This document shows positions 24,471 to 33,411 of a stretch of 47,747 nucleotides of DNA, one piece after another. The position numbers and the translations under genes were made by a program. Source of the stretch: Planctomycetaceae bacterium (GTDB lineage Bacteria; Planctomycetota; Planctomycetia; Planctomycetales; Planctomycetaceae). The stretch lies in NCBI GenBank assembly GCA_002722955.1, contig PBMZ01000011.1, forward strand, positions 1 to 47,747, written 5' to 3'. Positions within the stretch are counted from its first letter, which is position 1. Each line of letters starts with the position of its first letter. The notes under the pieces are model-generated. The model did not search any database, was not told the DNA's origin, and worked only from the letters and a program-made list of their open reading frames with translations.

Positions 24471-25424
24471 TCAAAGCTCAACAACCTCGGCACCACGATT
24501 CATTGCCGTCGCGATGATGATCGAACAATCAGCCCACACTTCATCGCTGGTCAGTTCGCTGTGCTTCAGAATGGCCTCTTGCTCTGTTGGAAAGAAAGCG
24601 GCAATCGTTGGTCCCCAAGACGTTTGGGCAACTCCGCGGATGCCTTCTCGGCCCAGTTGGTCAGCCAAATCTGACATTCGTTGCGAACTAAAAACACCGC
24701 CTTGTGCTGGCGAGAAGTACTCCCCGACGCGCTGCCCGAACTCGCCAACGGCGTCGGCGAATTCACAGAAATCTTGCTCCGAAATTGCTGGCAGCATTCG
24801 CATCAAGACGAGACGGCACAGGTGCGAGGTATCCGTGATCGACATCGGTGACAAATCCCGAAACGCCTGAACTTCACGCTCACCAGACAACCCTTCCGAG
24901 CCGCCTGGCGATATCAAGAGCAACGTCCACTCGTCGGGGAAATTGTTTCGCGCTGACAAGCCACCGATCGAATTGGGCATCGACTTGCCACCGTCGACCA
25001 AGAAGCCGCCGTATTCAAATCCGTGAATTCCCAAACCTGATCGAAGCCCGCGGCCAACTCGTCTTGCCAACTTGAAGGTGTTAGAGTCGTCTTGGTTCAG
25101 TCGCGCCATTGCTGTAGCAATTGCCAAGCTCAACTGTGTGCCGCCGCCAAATCCGTGGTGCTGAGGTATCGATTCGACGACCTCAATCTGGCACGGCTTC
25201 CAAGCGTCACTCGTTCGACATTGGTCGCGCACCTTAGCGACTCGATCATAAATCGCATCGGGGGCAGTGATCGTGTCGGATTCAGAAGTTGACACAACAA
25301 CACGACAGCTCGGCGCCGAAACCATCAGGCCGACGCCACCAAAGTCGCGACCAGTCTCAGCAGCATTGGCAAGCGGTCCGATGTGCAAACGTGCCCCGGT
25401 TGTGATTTGGACTTTTCCAGGCAA
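24471..25424 (-). CDS. Beta-ribofuranosylaminobenzene 5'-phosphate synthase (GHMP superfamily; H4MPT biosynthesis)
   Basis: The 317-residue protein begins PGKVQITTGARLHIGPL, the typical N-terminus of beta-RFAP synthases, and has the GHMP glycine loop IPQHHGFGGGTQLSLAIATA. It continues with RSGLGIHGFEYGGFLVDGG, LLISPGGSEGLSGERE and, near the C-terminus, GVAQTSWGPTIAAFFP. The family condenses p-hydroxybenzoate or p-aminobenzoate with PRPP, the first committed step of tetrahydromethanopterin synthesis. TTG 25424 is chosen as start, because GGAGG (25432-25436), embedded in the end of the upstream amidase gene, lies 7 bases before it. A longer frame to TTG 25454 would overlap the amidase gene. The gene follows the amidase by two bases, so translational coupling is likely. 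It ends two bases from the convergent activator gene. Confidence 0.87.
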   Translation of the reverse strand: MPGKVQITTGARLHIGPLANAAETGRDFGGVGLMVSAPSCRVVVSTSESDTITAPDAIYDRVAKVRDQCRTSDAWKPCQIEVVESIPQHHGFGGGTQLSLAIATAMARLNQDDSNTFKLARRVGRGLRSGLGIHGFEYGGFLVDGGKSMPNSIGGLSARNNFPDEWTLLLISPGGSEGLSGEREVQAFRDLSPMSITDTSHLCRLVLMRMLPAISEQDFCEFADAVGEFGQRVGEYFSPAQGGVFSSQRMSDLADQLGREGIRGVAQTSWGPTIAAFFPTEQEAILKHSELTSDEVWADCSIIIATAMNRGAEVVEL

Positions 25425-25426
25425 GC

Positions 25427-26842
25427 TCACACCTCCGGCGTCTCCTCGTGCCAATCGGTGAGTTCTTGGTAACGCTTGGCGATCGCCAAGATGCGGTTCT
25501 CATCGAACGCTCGCCCGACCAGTTGGAGTCCTGTGGGGAGATGGTTTTCGCCAAATCCGTTCGGAATCGAGATGGCGGGAATCCCCGTGACGTTACCGGC
25601 TCCACCGATGTCGCTATTGGAAAAGCCGCGGCGATATTCGCGCCAGGGTTGATCGTTGGGATAGGACACGGTGGCCAATGTTGGTGTCAAGATGGCGTCG
25701 TATTGAGCCAGGAGCTTGTCCATCGCCATTTGAATATGAACGCGGACGCGCGTTGCGTTAATGTAGTCCTTGGCCGGAATCACCATGCACGGCAACGCAC
25801 CCCAATGGTCATCCTCGGCGGTCAGCTCCCACACGTCTCCACTCGAAATGAAGTCATCGAAGGCGGCTGCAAGCTCACTGGAAAGAATGATGGATGGAGC
25901 CGAATTGTACGGCAACCCTTCGGGCAGTTCCGTTTCTCCGACTTCGCAGAATTCCTTCAAAATCTCGAGTGACTTCTCGAAGTTGGCTTTCACCTCTGGT
26001 TGGACTTTGTCGGCAGAACCTTTGAGGACTGCGACCTTGAAACGGCATGGCTTGTCGTGCTTGTCGGGGTATTGATACGGGCGATCCACGCATGAGGCAT
26101 CGTTGGGGTCGGCGCCAGCGATTGCGTTTAAGACCAAACCACAATCATCAGCTGTACGGCACATCGGCCCCAGCTTGTCCATGGTCCAGCTCAAGGCCAT
26201 CGCCCCATAACGACTGACTCGCCCATAAGTCGGCCGCAAACCGCTAATCCCGCAAAAGGCCGCGGGAGTCATGATCGACCCCCAGGTTTCCGAGCCGATT
26301 GCGAAGGGGACTAACCCGCCGCCGACGGCTGAGCCCGGGCCGCTGGATGAGCCTCCACTCCAATGGTTCGAGTTCCATGGATTCAAACCCGGCCCTGTGA
26401 AGGAAGCGTTGGCCTGTCGATAACCGAAGCCACCCGCCAACTCGACCATCGCCAGCTTGGTCACCAGCACAGCGCCGGCGTCGCGTAGTCGAGTGATAAC
26501 CGTGGCATCGACATCAATCAATTGATCCTTAAACGGTGCCGCTCCCCATGTCGTTTTGATTCCGATTGTGGCCAGCAAGTCTTTCGCACCGTAAGGGATG
26601 CCGTGCAGGGGTCCGCGATCCTTGCCACCGGCAAGTCCCTCGTCAGCCAATTTGGCTTGTTTCAATGCCAATTCTTCAGGCACGGTGACAACCGCGTTCA
26701 ACTTGTCGCCGATTGTCTTCAGCCGTTCAATGAAGAACTCTGTTAGAGCCACGGACGTGAAATCGCCAGCCCTTAACTGTTTTCCAAGCTTGGCAACCGA
26801 CCAGAACGCAGCTTCTTTTGGGACAGGCATGTTTCGATCCAT
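25427..26842 (-). CDS. Amidase-signature family hydrolase
   Basis: From ATG 26842 the product is 471 residues. The amidase signature is clear: Lys in GIPYGAKDLLAT (catalytic Lys), then NHWSGGSSSGPGSAVGGGLVPFAIGSETWGSI containing the cis-Ser and nucleophile Ser, the Ser-cisSer-Lys triad of GatA-like enzymes. The substrate of such enzymes ranges from amino acid amides to urea derivatives and cannot be predicted. A chromosomal GatA would normally have GatB/C neighbours, which are absent. The frame runs 23 codons further upstream to 26911, but that part lies inside an inverted repeat (26862-26939) and encodes Arg-rich filler, so the shorter start is better. It sits between the nicotinamide phosphoribosyltransferase and beta-RFAP synthase genes on one strand. 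Confidence 0.9.
   Translation of the reverse strand: MDRNMPVPKEAAFWSVAKLGKQLRAGDFTSVALTEFFIERLKTIGDKLNAVVTVPEELALKQAKLADEGLAGGKDRGPLHGIPYGAKDLLATIGIKTTWGAAPFKDQLIDVDATVITRLRDAGAVLVTKLAMVELAGGFGYRQANASFTGPGLNPWNSNHWSGGSSSGPGSAVGGGLVPFAIGSETWGSIMTPAAFCGISGLRPTYGRVSRYGAMALSWTMDKLGPMCRTADDCGLVLNAIAGADPNDASCVDRPYQYPDKHDKPCRFKVAVLKGSADKVQPEVKANFEKSLEILKEFCEVGETELPEGLPYNSAPSIILSSELAAAFDDFISSGDVWELTAEDDHWGALPCMVIPAKDYINATRVRVHIQMAMDKLLAQYDAILTPTLATVSYPNDQPWREYRRGFSNSDIGGAGNVTGIPAISIPNGFGENHLPTGLQLVGRAFDENRILAIAKRYQELTDWHEETPEV
25432..25436 (-). promoter_or_regulatory. Ribosome binding site for the TTG start at 25424
   Basis: GGAGG on the minus strand, inside the last codons of the amidase gene, lies 7 bases before TTG 25424. 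It decides the start of the beta-RFAP synthase gene and suggests coupling of the two genes. Confidence 0.7.
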
Positions 26843-26861
26843 GTCATGTCGTTGAACACTT

Positions 26862-26939
26862 AGCCGAAGGCGCCGGCGACCAAAAAGTGTCGCACAAAAT
26901 GAAGCGATCATTGCTTCTTGGTCGCCGGCGCCTTCGGCT
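26862..26939. repeat. 22-bp perfect inverted repeat with 34-base loop
   Basis: AGCCGAAGGCGCCGGCGACCAA (26862-26883) is repeated in exact reverse complement at 26918-26939. It lies between the nicotinamide phosphoribosyltransferase and amidase genes, which point the same way. The core GGCGCCGGCG is very GC-rich. No T tract follows on the minus strand. It could be an attenuating hairpin, an mRNA stabiliser or a palindromic intergenic repeat. Confidence 0.85.
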
Positions 26940-26953
26940 GGGCGTTAGACGAG

Positions 26954-28351
26954 TCATTCGTTTTCGCACGCAGCGCGTTCACGAATCTCGCCGAATGAAT
27001 ACTCTTGCAACAAGTCACCGTCGCGGAAGACTTCCATCAACTCATTACTTTGAGAGGTATCCGTATCAGCGACTGTCATCAGTTGACCGTCTTGACGCAC
27101 CAGTCGCAAGCGACCGCGTTTGGATTTCTTGCCGGTGTCGGTGATCGGATCTTTGAAGACGTCGTGATCTTCGTCATCGATTGTGATGGACGAACACTTG
27201 AAAGCGTACTTCGAGGTGTCGCGGTTGAGCTTCTGCAGCAAGCCGCCGCCTGAGCCAAATGCGAGATTGTCGGCCGACCAGCCGCCGGCTTTGACTGCTT
27301 GTAGAATTTCACCAAGCGACTGGCGGTCGATGCCGTCACCCTGAATCAATCGCACTTGTGGCGGCAGCACTCGGTAGCCTTTGGCATTTGTTTCTGAGCC
27401 GAACGCTTCTCCCAGAATGTCTAGTAATTTGCAGACAACCGTTGACGGATCTCCGGAATCAGGCCGGATAACGACAGTGCCTTCACGACCAAGCACTTTG
27501 TCTTTGAGTTGGTTGCCCCAGATTTCACGGCAAGCCGTGAAGATGTCGAACGAATCACTGACGACAGCGACTAGACCGTCCGGAAACTGATCAAGCATGT
27601 TCTCCATCGCGGCCGCTTCGTGTTCTTGCCCCCAAGAGGTGATGGTGCTGTGTTCGGCCGCTGGTATCGAGAAACCCGGCATCGACGCGGAATAGTAGTT
27701 CTTGGCCAAGACGATTCCCGCGATCGTGTCCGTGCCAAGGAAGTTGACCAAGTGAGCAGCTCCGCCAACCGCCGCACTCTCGACAGAGGAAACTCCGCGA
27801 AACCCAAAATCGTGTAGCTTGAAATCAATCAAGGCGGGATCGCCCGTTTCGTCAAGATAACGCAATATCGTTTGCTTCATCTCTCGCGATTGAGACGCCA
27901 CTGTGCATCCATACCAGACTTGAACCAGCAGCGTCTCAAGATAATTTGTCAGCCAATAGCATTCCGGATCGGTGTTCTCAATCGTCATTAGCACGTAGCT
28001 GACGGGCACAACAGTGCCTTCCGGAACAGCTTTGATTGTGACCGGCAGTCGTCCACCGTGCCGATCGATGATGTGTTGCCAGCCACCTCGATTGAACAAA
28101 GACGCGTCACCGAAGTGCGCCGAATAAAGTTCTTCGGCAACATCGATCTTTTCCGCGGTGACCACGCAGCCGCAAAGGTAGCGTTTTAAGAAGTATTGCA
28201 AACCGAAGAAAACGGTCTCTTCGAATGCGCCGCCACGCGATTCTAGGTAGGAGTAAACTGTCTGCGTGCCGGGTTTGTATTGTCGATAATGCGTGACCTT
28301 GTAGCTGTCAGTCAGCAAGGTGATGTTGTCAAAATCGAGAGCACTGGACAT
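26954..28351 (-). CDS. nadV: Nicotinamide phosphoribosyltransferase (NAMPT/NadV-type)
   Basis: The product is 465 residues from ATG 28351, which avoids overlap with the upstream esterase gene. It begins NITLLTDSYKVTHYRQYKPGT, almost the N-terminal signature of NAMPT, and contains VYSYLESRGG, FGLQYFL, the HDFGFRGVSSVESA active-site region, PAAEHSTITSWG with the catalytic His, VVSDSFDIF, VIRPDSGDP and LAFGSGGGLLQKL, where the phosphoribosyl-binding loops lie. It makes nicotinamide mononucleotide from nicotinamide and PRPP for NAD recycling in the cytosol. The length is close to the 465-490 of the NAMPT family and much longer than typical PncB. The neighbours are an esterase and an amidase, so no complete NAD operon is seen. 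Confidence 0.92.
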   Translation of the reverse strand: MSSALDFDNITLLTDSYKVTHYRQYKPGTQTVYSYLESRGGAFEETVFFGLQYFLKRYLCGCVVTAEKIDVAEELYSAHFGDASLFNRGGWQHIIDRHGGRLPVTIKAVPEGTVVPVSYVLMTIENTDPECYWLTNYLETLLVQVWYGCTVASQSREMKQTILRYLDETGDPALIDFKLHDFGFRGVSSVESAAVGGAAHLVNFLGTDTIAGIVLAKNYYSASMPGFSIPAAEHSTITSWGQEHEAAAMENMLDQFPDGLVAVVSDSFDIFTACREIWGNQLKDKVLGREGTVVIRPDSGDPSTVVCKLLDILGEAFGSETNAKGYRVLPPQVRLIQGDGIDRQSLGEILQAVKAGGWSADNLAFGSGGGLLQKLNRDTSKYAFKCSSITIDDEDHDVFKDPITDTGKKSKRGRLRLVRQDGQLMTVADTDTSQSNELMEVFRDGDLLQEYSFGEIRERAACENE

Positions 28352-28355
28352 GAGG

Positions 28356-29240
28356 TCATTCGCCCTTGAGATGGCGGTCAAAGAATTCGATGACAACGGG
28401 TCTCAGGTCACGTTGTTTCGGCTGCAGATGAAAACTGTGAGGGGCGCCGTCGATGATAATCAGTTTTGACGAGATGCCCGCCTTCACGAGTTGCTCGTGT
28501 AGAATCTTCGATTGATCGACAGGAACGAGCGCATCTTTGGTTCCGTGAAGAATCAACGCCGGCGGATCATCGTCGGTGATCCAGTTGATCGCCGATGCAT
28601 GCCGACATAACTCTTTGTCGGATTTTGACAAGTCGTTGCCTTTCAGCTTTGCTTGAGCCACCACGTCGTGCACGCCGTACATTGGGACAACCGCTTGGAT
28701 GCGACTTGAGAACTGAGAGTAAGGGCCTTCCGGTTTGATGTCGTCTTCCGTACCGGTCACGGCAAGCATCGCTGTCAAATGCCCACCCGCCGATCCACCA
28801 ATCGCACCGATTCGATCGGGGTTGATCTCGTACTCTTTCGCGTTCTTTCGCAAGAAGCGAACTGCAGTTCGGCAGTCTTGAAGATTGCCTGGCCAAACTT
28901 CGCGCAAACGATCGGCAAGGACATCGGTCTTCTTGCAGAGTCGGTAGTTAATGCTGGCGCAGACGTAGCCGGCTGCTGCCAAATTGTTGCCGATGTTCTT
29001 TTCGCGTTTGGCCGCTTTGTCGCCTCCGTGCCATCCGCCGCCGTGAACAATCAAGACTGCGGGGCGAGCTTTCTTGCTCTTTGGAATGGGAAGGTACAAG
29101 TCCATTTTCTCGCCGCGATCTTTGCCGAGATACGCTACATCGTTGATGACTTGAATAGAGGAATCATCAGAATACGCGGCGGTAGAAAACGACGTAAGAA
29201 TCGCTGTGATGACGAGCAATCGGAATCTGAGCATTACCAT
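28356..29240 (-). CDS. Exported alpha/beta hydrolase (esterase/lipase-like)
   Basis: The 294-residue protein has a signal peptide (hydrophobic residues about 5-20, ending near AAYSDD). The alpha/beta-hydrolase marks are the oxyanion loop HGGGWHGG (about 66-73), nucleophile elbow GGSAGGH, the acid in LHGTKDALVPVDQS and the His in GAPHSFHLQ. This is the BD-FAE/esterase-lipase pattern that in planctomycetes often acts on acetylated polysaccharides. ATG 29240 is used; a second ATG two codons on (29234) is equally possible. The gene is 27 bases downstream of a DUF1501 gene and five bases before the nadV start, so it is likely cotranscribed with them. Confidence 0.9.
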   Translation of the reverse strand: MVMLRFRLLVITAILTSFSTAAYSDDSSIQVINDVAYLGKDRGEKMDLYLPIPKSKKARPAVLIVHGGGWHGGDKAAKREKNIGNNLAAAGYVCASINYRLCKKTDVLADRLREVWPGNLQDCRTAVRFLRKNAKEYEINPDRIGAIGGSAGGHLTAMLAVTGTEDDIKPEGPYSQFSSRIQAVVPMYGVHDVVAQAKLKGNDLSKSDKELCRHASAINWITDDDPPALILHGTKDALVPVDQSKILHEQLVKAGISSKLIIIDGAPHSFHLQPKQRDLRPVVIEFFDRHLKGE

Positions 29241-29267
29241 TCTCTTTCTGCCGACGATTTTTCGGCA

Positions 29268-30749
29268 TTACGCAATGACATCGTTCATCACTTCACCGAA
29301 GTCGCGTTCCAATCGCTTGCGGCCTGGAACTTCAAGGCGGCGGGTGTCGAGTCCCAACTGATGCAACACGGTCGCATGTAAATCGGTGACATAATGTCGG
29401 TTCTCAGCGGCGTGGAAACCCAATTCGTCTGTCGAACCGTGCACGATGCCACGCTTGGTGCCTCCGCCAGCCATCACAATGTTGAAACCGTGAGGATGAT
29501 GGTCTCGGCCAGTTTGCGAGTCCGAGCGGCCTTTGCGAACTTCGGCTCCCGGCGTGCGTCCAAACTCGGAACCAACAACGACAAGTGTCTCGTCCAGCAA
29601 CCCGCGACGTTTCAGATCCTTGATCAGGCCGGCGATCGGCTGATCGACTTGCTTCGCCAATTTCGAGTGACGCGACTTGATACCGATGTGCGAATCCCAC
29701 GCTCCGGCGTTTCCAGTGTATCCATGAAATAGTTGAATGAACCGGACGCCACGCTCCGCCAATCGGCGAGCCGCCAGGCACTTGGCCCCGAAAGCCTTAG
29801 TGTCTGATTGATCAAGCCCATAGAGTTGTTGCGTGTCTTTGGACTCGGATTCGAAGTTCATGACTTCTGGAACCGTGGACTGCATCTGAAATGCGAGTTC
29901 GTAAGAGCGAATTCTGGCTTGAAGTTCCTTGTCGTCAGGATACTGAATGCCCGCCGCACGATTCAGCTGGCCAAGTAAACCGAACATCTCGCGTTGTTCT
30001 TCAACAGTCAGTTGCTCGTTGGCCGAGCGGACAAAGGAAAGCGGCTGCTTTGCATCGACTTTCAGGCGGACACCTGCATACTTCGGGCCAAGGTAGCTGG
30101 AACCGTGAGTCCATGCCGCTCCGCAACAATCGGCACTGGGGTTTCCCAGCACGACGAACTCTGGCAAGTTCCGGTTGGCTGACCCCAATCCATAGCTGAC
30201 CCACGCACCAACCGTCGGAAACGCACCTTCGGTAATCTTGCGGCCGGTATGGTAAGTGAGCTGAGCGCCGTGATTGTTATCAATCGTCCACATCGACCGT
30301 ACAACACAAAGATCGTCGGCGCAGCTGCCCATATGAGGAAACCAATCACTGACCTCAAGCCCACATTCGCCGTAGCGTCGATAACCCGTTTGCAACGGCA
30401 TGACCGCCTTGAAAATCTCACGCTTCTGTTTGGATGGATCGAGCAAGTTCTTGTTGATCTTGTCCTTATCCAAAACGTCGGCAGCGAAAGGAGTGTCCTC
30501 GATCGACTTGCCGGCGTACTTGTTCAACGCGGGCTTTGGATCGAAAGATTCGAGGTGGCTGAGGCCGCCGATGAAGAAGATCCAGATCACCGACTTCGCC
30601 TGAGCTTCCAAATGTGAGTTGCTGCCAGCTACGGCTGCTTGCGCCTCGCCGTCCTTGAACAAGATCGACGATAGGGCAAGCCCCGTCATTCCCATGCCAG
30701 TGTCGCTTAGGAACGTACGGCGTGATTGAGTTGTGGGTTCGAGATTCAT
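29268..30749 (-). CDS. DUF1501 family Tat-exported protein
   Basis: The 493-residue protein starts with a Tat signal (SRRTFLSDTGMGMTGLAL). It carries the DUF1501 marks: IWIFFIGGLSHLESFDPKP, VVRSMWTIDNNHGAQLTYHTG, LGNPSADCCGAAW, ARRLAERGVRFIQLFHGYTG.AWDSH, DETLVVVGSEFGRTPGAE and DHHPHGFNIVMAGGG. The fold is related to alkaline phosphatase/sulfatase. Function is unproven, but these genes are almost always paired with DUF1549/DUF1553 cytochromes, as here, where the partner ends 14 bases upstream. Probably a periplasmic or exported enzyme working with the cytochrome partner, perhaps in complex polysaccharide breakdown. Confidence 0.95.
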   Translation of the reverse strand: MNLEPTTQSRRTFLSDTGMGMTGLALSSILFKDGEAQAAVAGSNSHLEAQAKSVIWIFFIGGLSHLESFDPKPALNKYAGKSIEDTPFAADVLDKDKINKNLLDPSKQKREIFKAVMPLQTGYRRYGECGLEVSDWFPHMGSCADDLCVVRSMWTIDNNHGAQLTYHTGRKITEGAFPTVGAWVSYGLGSANRNLPEFVVLGNPSADCCGAAWTHGSSYLGPKYAGVRLKVDAKQPLSFVRSANEQLTVEEQREMFGLLGQLNRAAGIQYPDDKELQARIRSYELAFQMQSTVPEVMNFESESKDTQQLYGLDQSDTKAFGAKCLAARRLAERGVRFIQLFHGYTGNAGAWDSHIGIKSRHSKLAKQVDQPIAGLIKDLKRRGLLDETLVVVGSEFGRTPGAEVRKGRSDSQTGRDHHPHGFNIVMAGGGTKRGIVHGSTDELGFHAAENRHYVTDLHATVLHQLGLDTRRLEVPGRKRLERDFGEVMNDVIA

Positions 30750-30763
30750 ATCAGTTCCCTACA

Positions 30764-33367
30764 TCACCGGATGGCGACGAAGTCGTTGTGGTTGAATAGA
30801 ACGGTGATTAGCTTCTCACATCGATCTAACGTTACTGCCTCAGATTCTGCTTTGAGAAACTTGCGACACAGAGCCGCTTCCGATTCGAGCGGCTGACGAC
30901 TCAATATTGTCAAGTAGGCTTCTTCGATAAAGAGCTTCGAATCGCCCTTGGTCTTTTCATGGATGGTCGCCGCCAGCTTTCGGCTACCGTGGACTGTTAA
31001 CGGACTGTTCGCCATGGCTAGTGCTTGGTGTGGTTTGACGCTTGTCTCGCGCATGTAGCACTCCGAGACACTTGGCCCGTCGAAGATCTGCACGAACTCG
31101 ACCAGCTTTTCATGAGCGTGTCGAAGATACACACTTCGACGCGTCGACTTTTGTGCCAGCTTGTTGTCGATGTCAGGCCCACCCATTTTTCGGTCGAGCC
31201 GTCCGGATGCGTGTAGCAAGTTGTCGCGAACGATTTCGCCTTCCATTCGTTTGGTCGACACGCGCCAGAGGAATCGGTTGTCGGGGTCAATTGTCCGATT
31301 GTCCGCGTGCGAGCGGCTCGACATACCATAAGTTGCACTCATGACGATCATCTTGTGGAGCTTCTTCATACTCCAACCTTGATTCATGAACTCCGCGGCC
31401 AGCCAGTCGAGCAGTGCTGGATGCGATGGCTCGCGACCGTTGCCCCCAAATTCGTTCGGAGTCGGCACGATACCTTGGCCGAAATGTCTCAGCCAAATGT
31501 GATTGACGGCAACGCGAGCCGCCAGTGGGTTTTCATTCGCTGTCACCCAACGAGCAAATGCCAAGCGGCTACCGTTGCTCTTGTTCAAGTAAGTGGATTG
31601 CTTGCGCGGAGCATACTTTGTGGTGACTTCTGCTTCCGTTGCCTTTCGAGCGGCGTCCAAAGCCTTCTTCGCCGGCGCGATGTTTTTCTTCGCCGCGGCA
31701 AGTGCTTTGGTGGCCTTCGACTTGGCCGCCTTGTCCTTGTCTGCTTTGGCTTTAGCTAACGATTCCGTCGCTTTGGTTAGCGCCGCTTCGGCAGCTTCCA
31801 TCTTTGCCTGGGCATCAAACAGTGCTGACTGTCGCTGTAGCTCAAATAGGGCCTTGGCCTGAGACGTCCACTCATCCGTGTCCTTGCCACCGTTGTCTTC
31901 GAGATCCTCGATTTCGAATTGAGCCTGAAGGACGGCGACCTTGCTTTCGGCGGCTTGCTTTGTCTTATCGTCCTTGGCGGCAACAACGGACTTTTGTGCC
32001 GCGGCCAACAAGTCAGCTCGTACAAAGTCGCGGCGATCGGGCTTCGTGGCAAATCGAGGCAACGACACTTGCTGGGGCTCGAATGTTCCACCCAACGACG
32101 CGGGGACTCCCGCGGGAATCGGGTCATCTTTCACCGGCCGCCGCTCATCGCCGGCTTCCAGAAACCATGTGTTGACGACAAGCGTGTTGTCATACGCGCG
32201 TGGAATACCGCCTTTCATTGTGTCCAGCACACCGGGAACTCGATCCGTTCGCACACTGTATCGCTCGAAGATCGCTCGCATCGAGTAGTATTCGCGTTGA
32301 GTGATCGGGTCGTACATGTGGTCGTGGCACTTCGCACATCCGACCGTGATGCCAAGAAACCCCTGCGATGAATGTTTGACCACGTTGTCCATCCACTGGT
32401 CTCGGTCGCGGAAATATTGGCGGGCAAGATACCCGGTTGCTCGAATGGCATCGGTGTCTTCAGGAACGAGCTCGTCAGCCGCAAGCATCTCGATCAGCAT
32501 GCGATCGTAAGGCTTATCTTTGTTAAGCGACTCAATGATCCAATCGCGCCAGTGCCAGATGTGTCGCTGGCTGTCTCGCAACGCGTCTTTGTAACCGGCC
32601 CAATCGCTGTAGCGCCAGACGTCCATCCAGTGCCGGCCCCAACGTTCGCCGTAAGCGGGATCGTCAAGCAATCGATCCACTACGTTTTCATAAGCTTTCG
32701 GATCGTTCTCGAACGCTGCCGTGAAATTGCGAACTTCATCTGCCGTCGGGCTCAGTCCAATCAGGTCAAGATAAACCCGGCGCAGCAGCACTTCCGCTGC
32801 TGCTGGTTGCTGAGGAACCAACCCACGCGATTCATGCTGAGCGGCCACGAATTTGTCGATCGAATTCTTTCCCCAAGCTTCGGATTTCACCTGGGGAATT
32901 GTTGGTTGAACAACTGGCTTGAATGGTTCCCAAACGTAGCGGTTCGAGTACTCCGTGAATTCGACCAACAATTTTTCTAGGCGGTCTGACGAATCCTTGG
33001 CTGGTTGATCTTCCTTGTTGCCCGGGAGTGTCCCCGCCAAGAATTCACGCAGATTCGAAACACCATCACCGTCCGAGTCTTCCTTTGCGATCGTAATCAG
33101 CCGGTCTCGAAACGTCGCCTTCGTCTTTTCACCAAGGACTCGAAGCCGATCCCCAAACGCGTTATGAGGGAACTCATCAAGCGACTCCGCCCCATCTGGT
33201 TTCGCACGAACATGACAAACGGCACAGGAATCAAGCCGCTCGCTTTGGAACTTGCCCAAATACCGAAGAAACGCCTGCCGATTCGCGGGCGTCGCGCACG
33301 CGAACTCTGTCAAGAGGCACACAACAGCACAGGCAATCAAAAAATACCGGAGCCAAACACAAGTCAT
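30764..33367 (-). CDS. DUF1549/DUF1553 (PSCyt2-PSD1) planctomycete cytochrome-associated protein
   Basis: From ATG 33367 the protein has 867 residues with a signal peptide ending near EFACATPA. An N-terminal CAVCH c-heme motif comes first, then a calcium-loop-like DSDGDGVSN. The PSCyt2/DUF1549 domain (ADEVRNF..., YGERWGRHWMDVWRYSDWAG) has the second Cys-His motif CAKCHDHMYDPITQREYY. The PSD1/DUF1553 domain begins near RLAFARWVTANENPLAARVAVNHIW and runs to the C-terminus. Between the two, about residues 500-600, is an Ala/Lys-rich coiled coil. It probably binds heme outside the cytoplasm and acts with the DUF1501 protein encoded 14 bases downstream. The longer frame to 33481 adds 38 residues that break the signal peptide. 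Confidence 0.93.
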   Translation of the reverse strand: MTCVWLRYFLIACAVVCLLTEFACATPANRQAFLRYLGKFQSERLDSCAVCHVRAKPDGAESLDEFPHNAFGDRLRVLGEKTKATFRDRLITIAKEDSDGDGVSNLREFLAGTLPGNKEDQPAKDSSDRLEKLLVEFTEYSNRYVWEPFKPVVQPTIPQVKSEAWGKNSIDKFVAAQHESRGLVPQQPAAAEVLLRRVYLDLIGLSPTADEVRNFTAAFENDPKAYENVVDRLLDDPAYGERWGRHWMDVWRYSDWAGYKDALRDSQRHIWHWRDWIIESLNKDKPYDRMLIEMLAADELVPEDTDAIRATGYLARQYFRDRDQWMDNVVKHSSQGFLGITVGCAKCHDHMYDPITQREYYSMRAIFERYSVRTDRVPGVLDTMKGGIPRAYDNTLVVNTWFLEAGDERRPVKDDPIPAGVPASLGGTFEPQQVSLPRFATKPDRRDFVRADLLAAAQKSVVAAKDDKTKQAAESKVAVLQAQFEIEDLEDNGGKDTDEWTSQAKALFELQRQSALFDAQAKMEAAEAALTKATESLAKAKADKDKAAKSKATKALAAAKKNIAPAKKALDAARKATEAEVTTKYAPRKQSTYLNKSNGSRLAFARWVTANENPLAARVAVNHIWLRHFGQGIVPTPNEFGGNGREPSHPALLDWLAAEFMNQGWSMKKLHKMIVMSATYGMSSRSHADNRTIDPDNRFLWRVSTKRMEGEIVRDNLLHASGRLDRKMGGPDIDNKLAQKSTRRSVYLRHAHEKLVEFVQIFDGPSVSECYMRETSVKPHQALAMANSPLTVHGSRKLAATIHEKTKGDSKLFIEEAYLTILSRQPLESEAALCRKFLKAESEAVTLDRCEKLITVLFNHNDFVAIR

Positions 33368-33411
33368 AGCAATCACACTATCTAGCGATATCGATTCGGC
33401 GAACCTTGAGT

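Noticed and set aside
26818..27144. Plus-strand frame across the nadV/amidase gap as a gene
   Set aside because: It reads through the perfect inverted repeat and the 3' end of nadV; it is Arg/His-rich filler.
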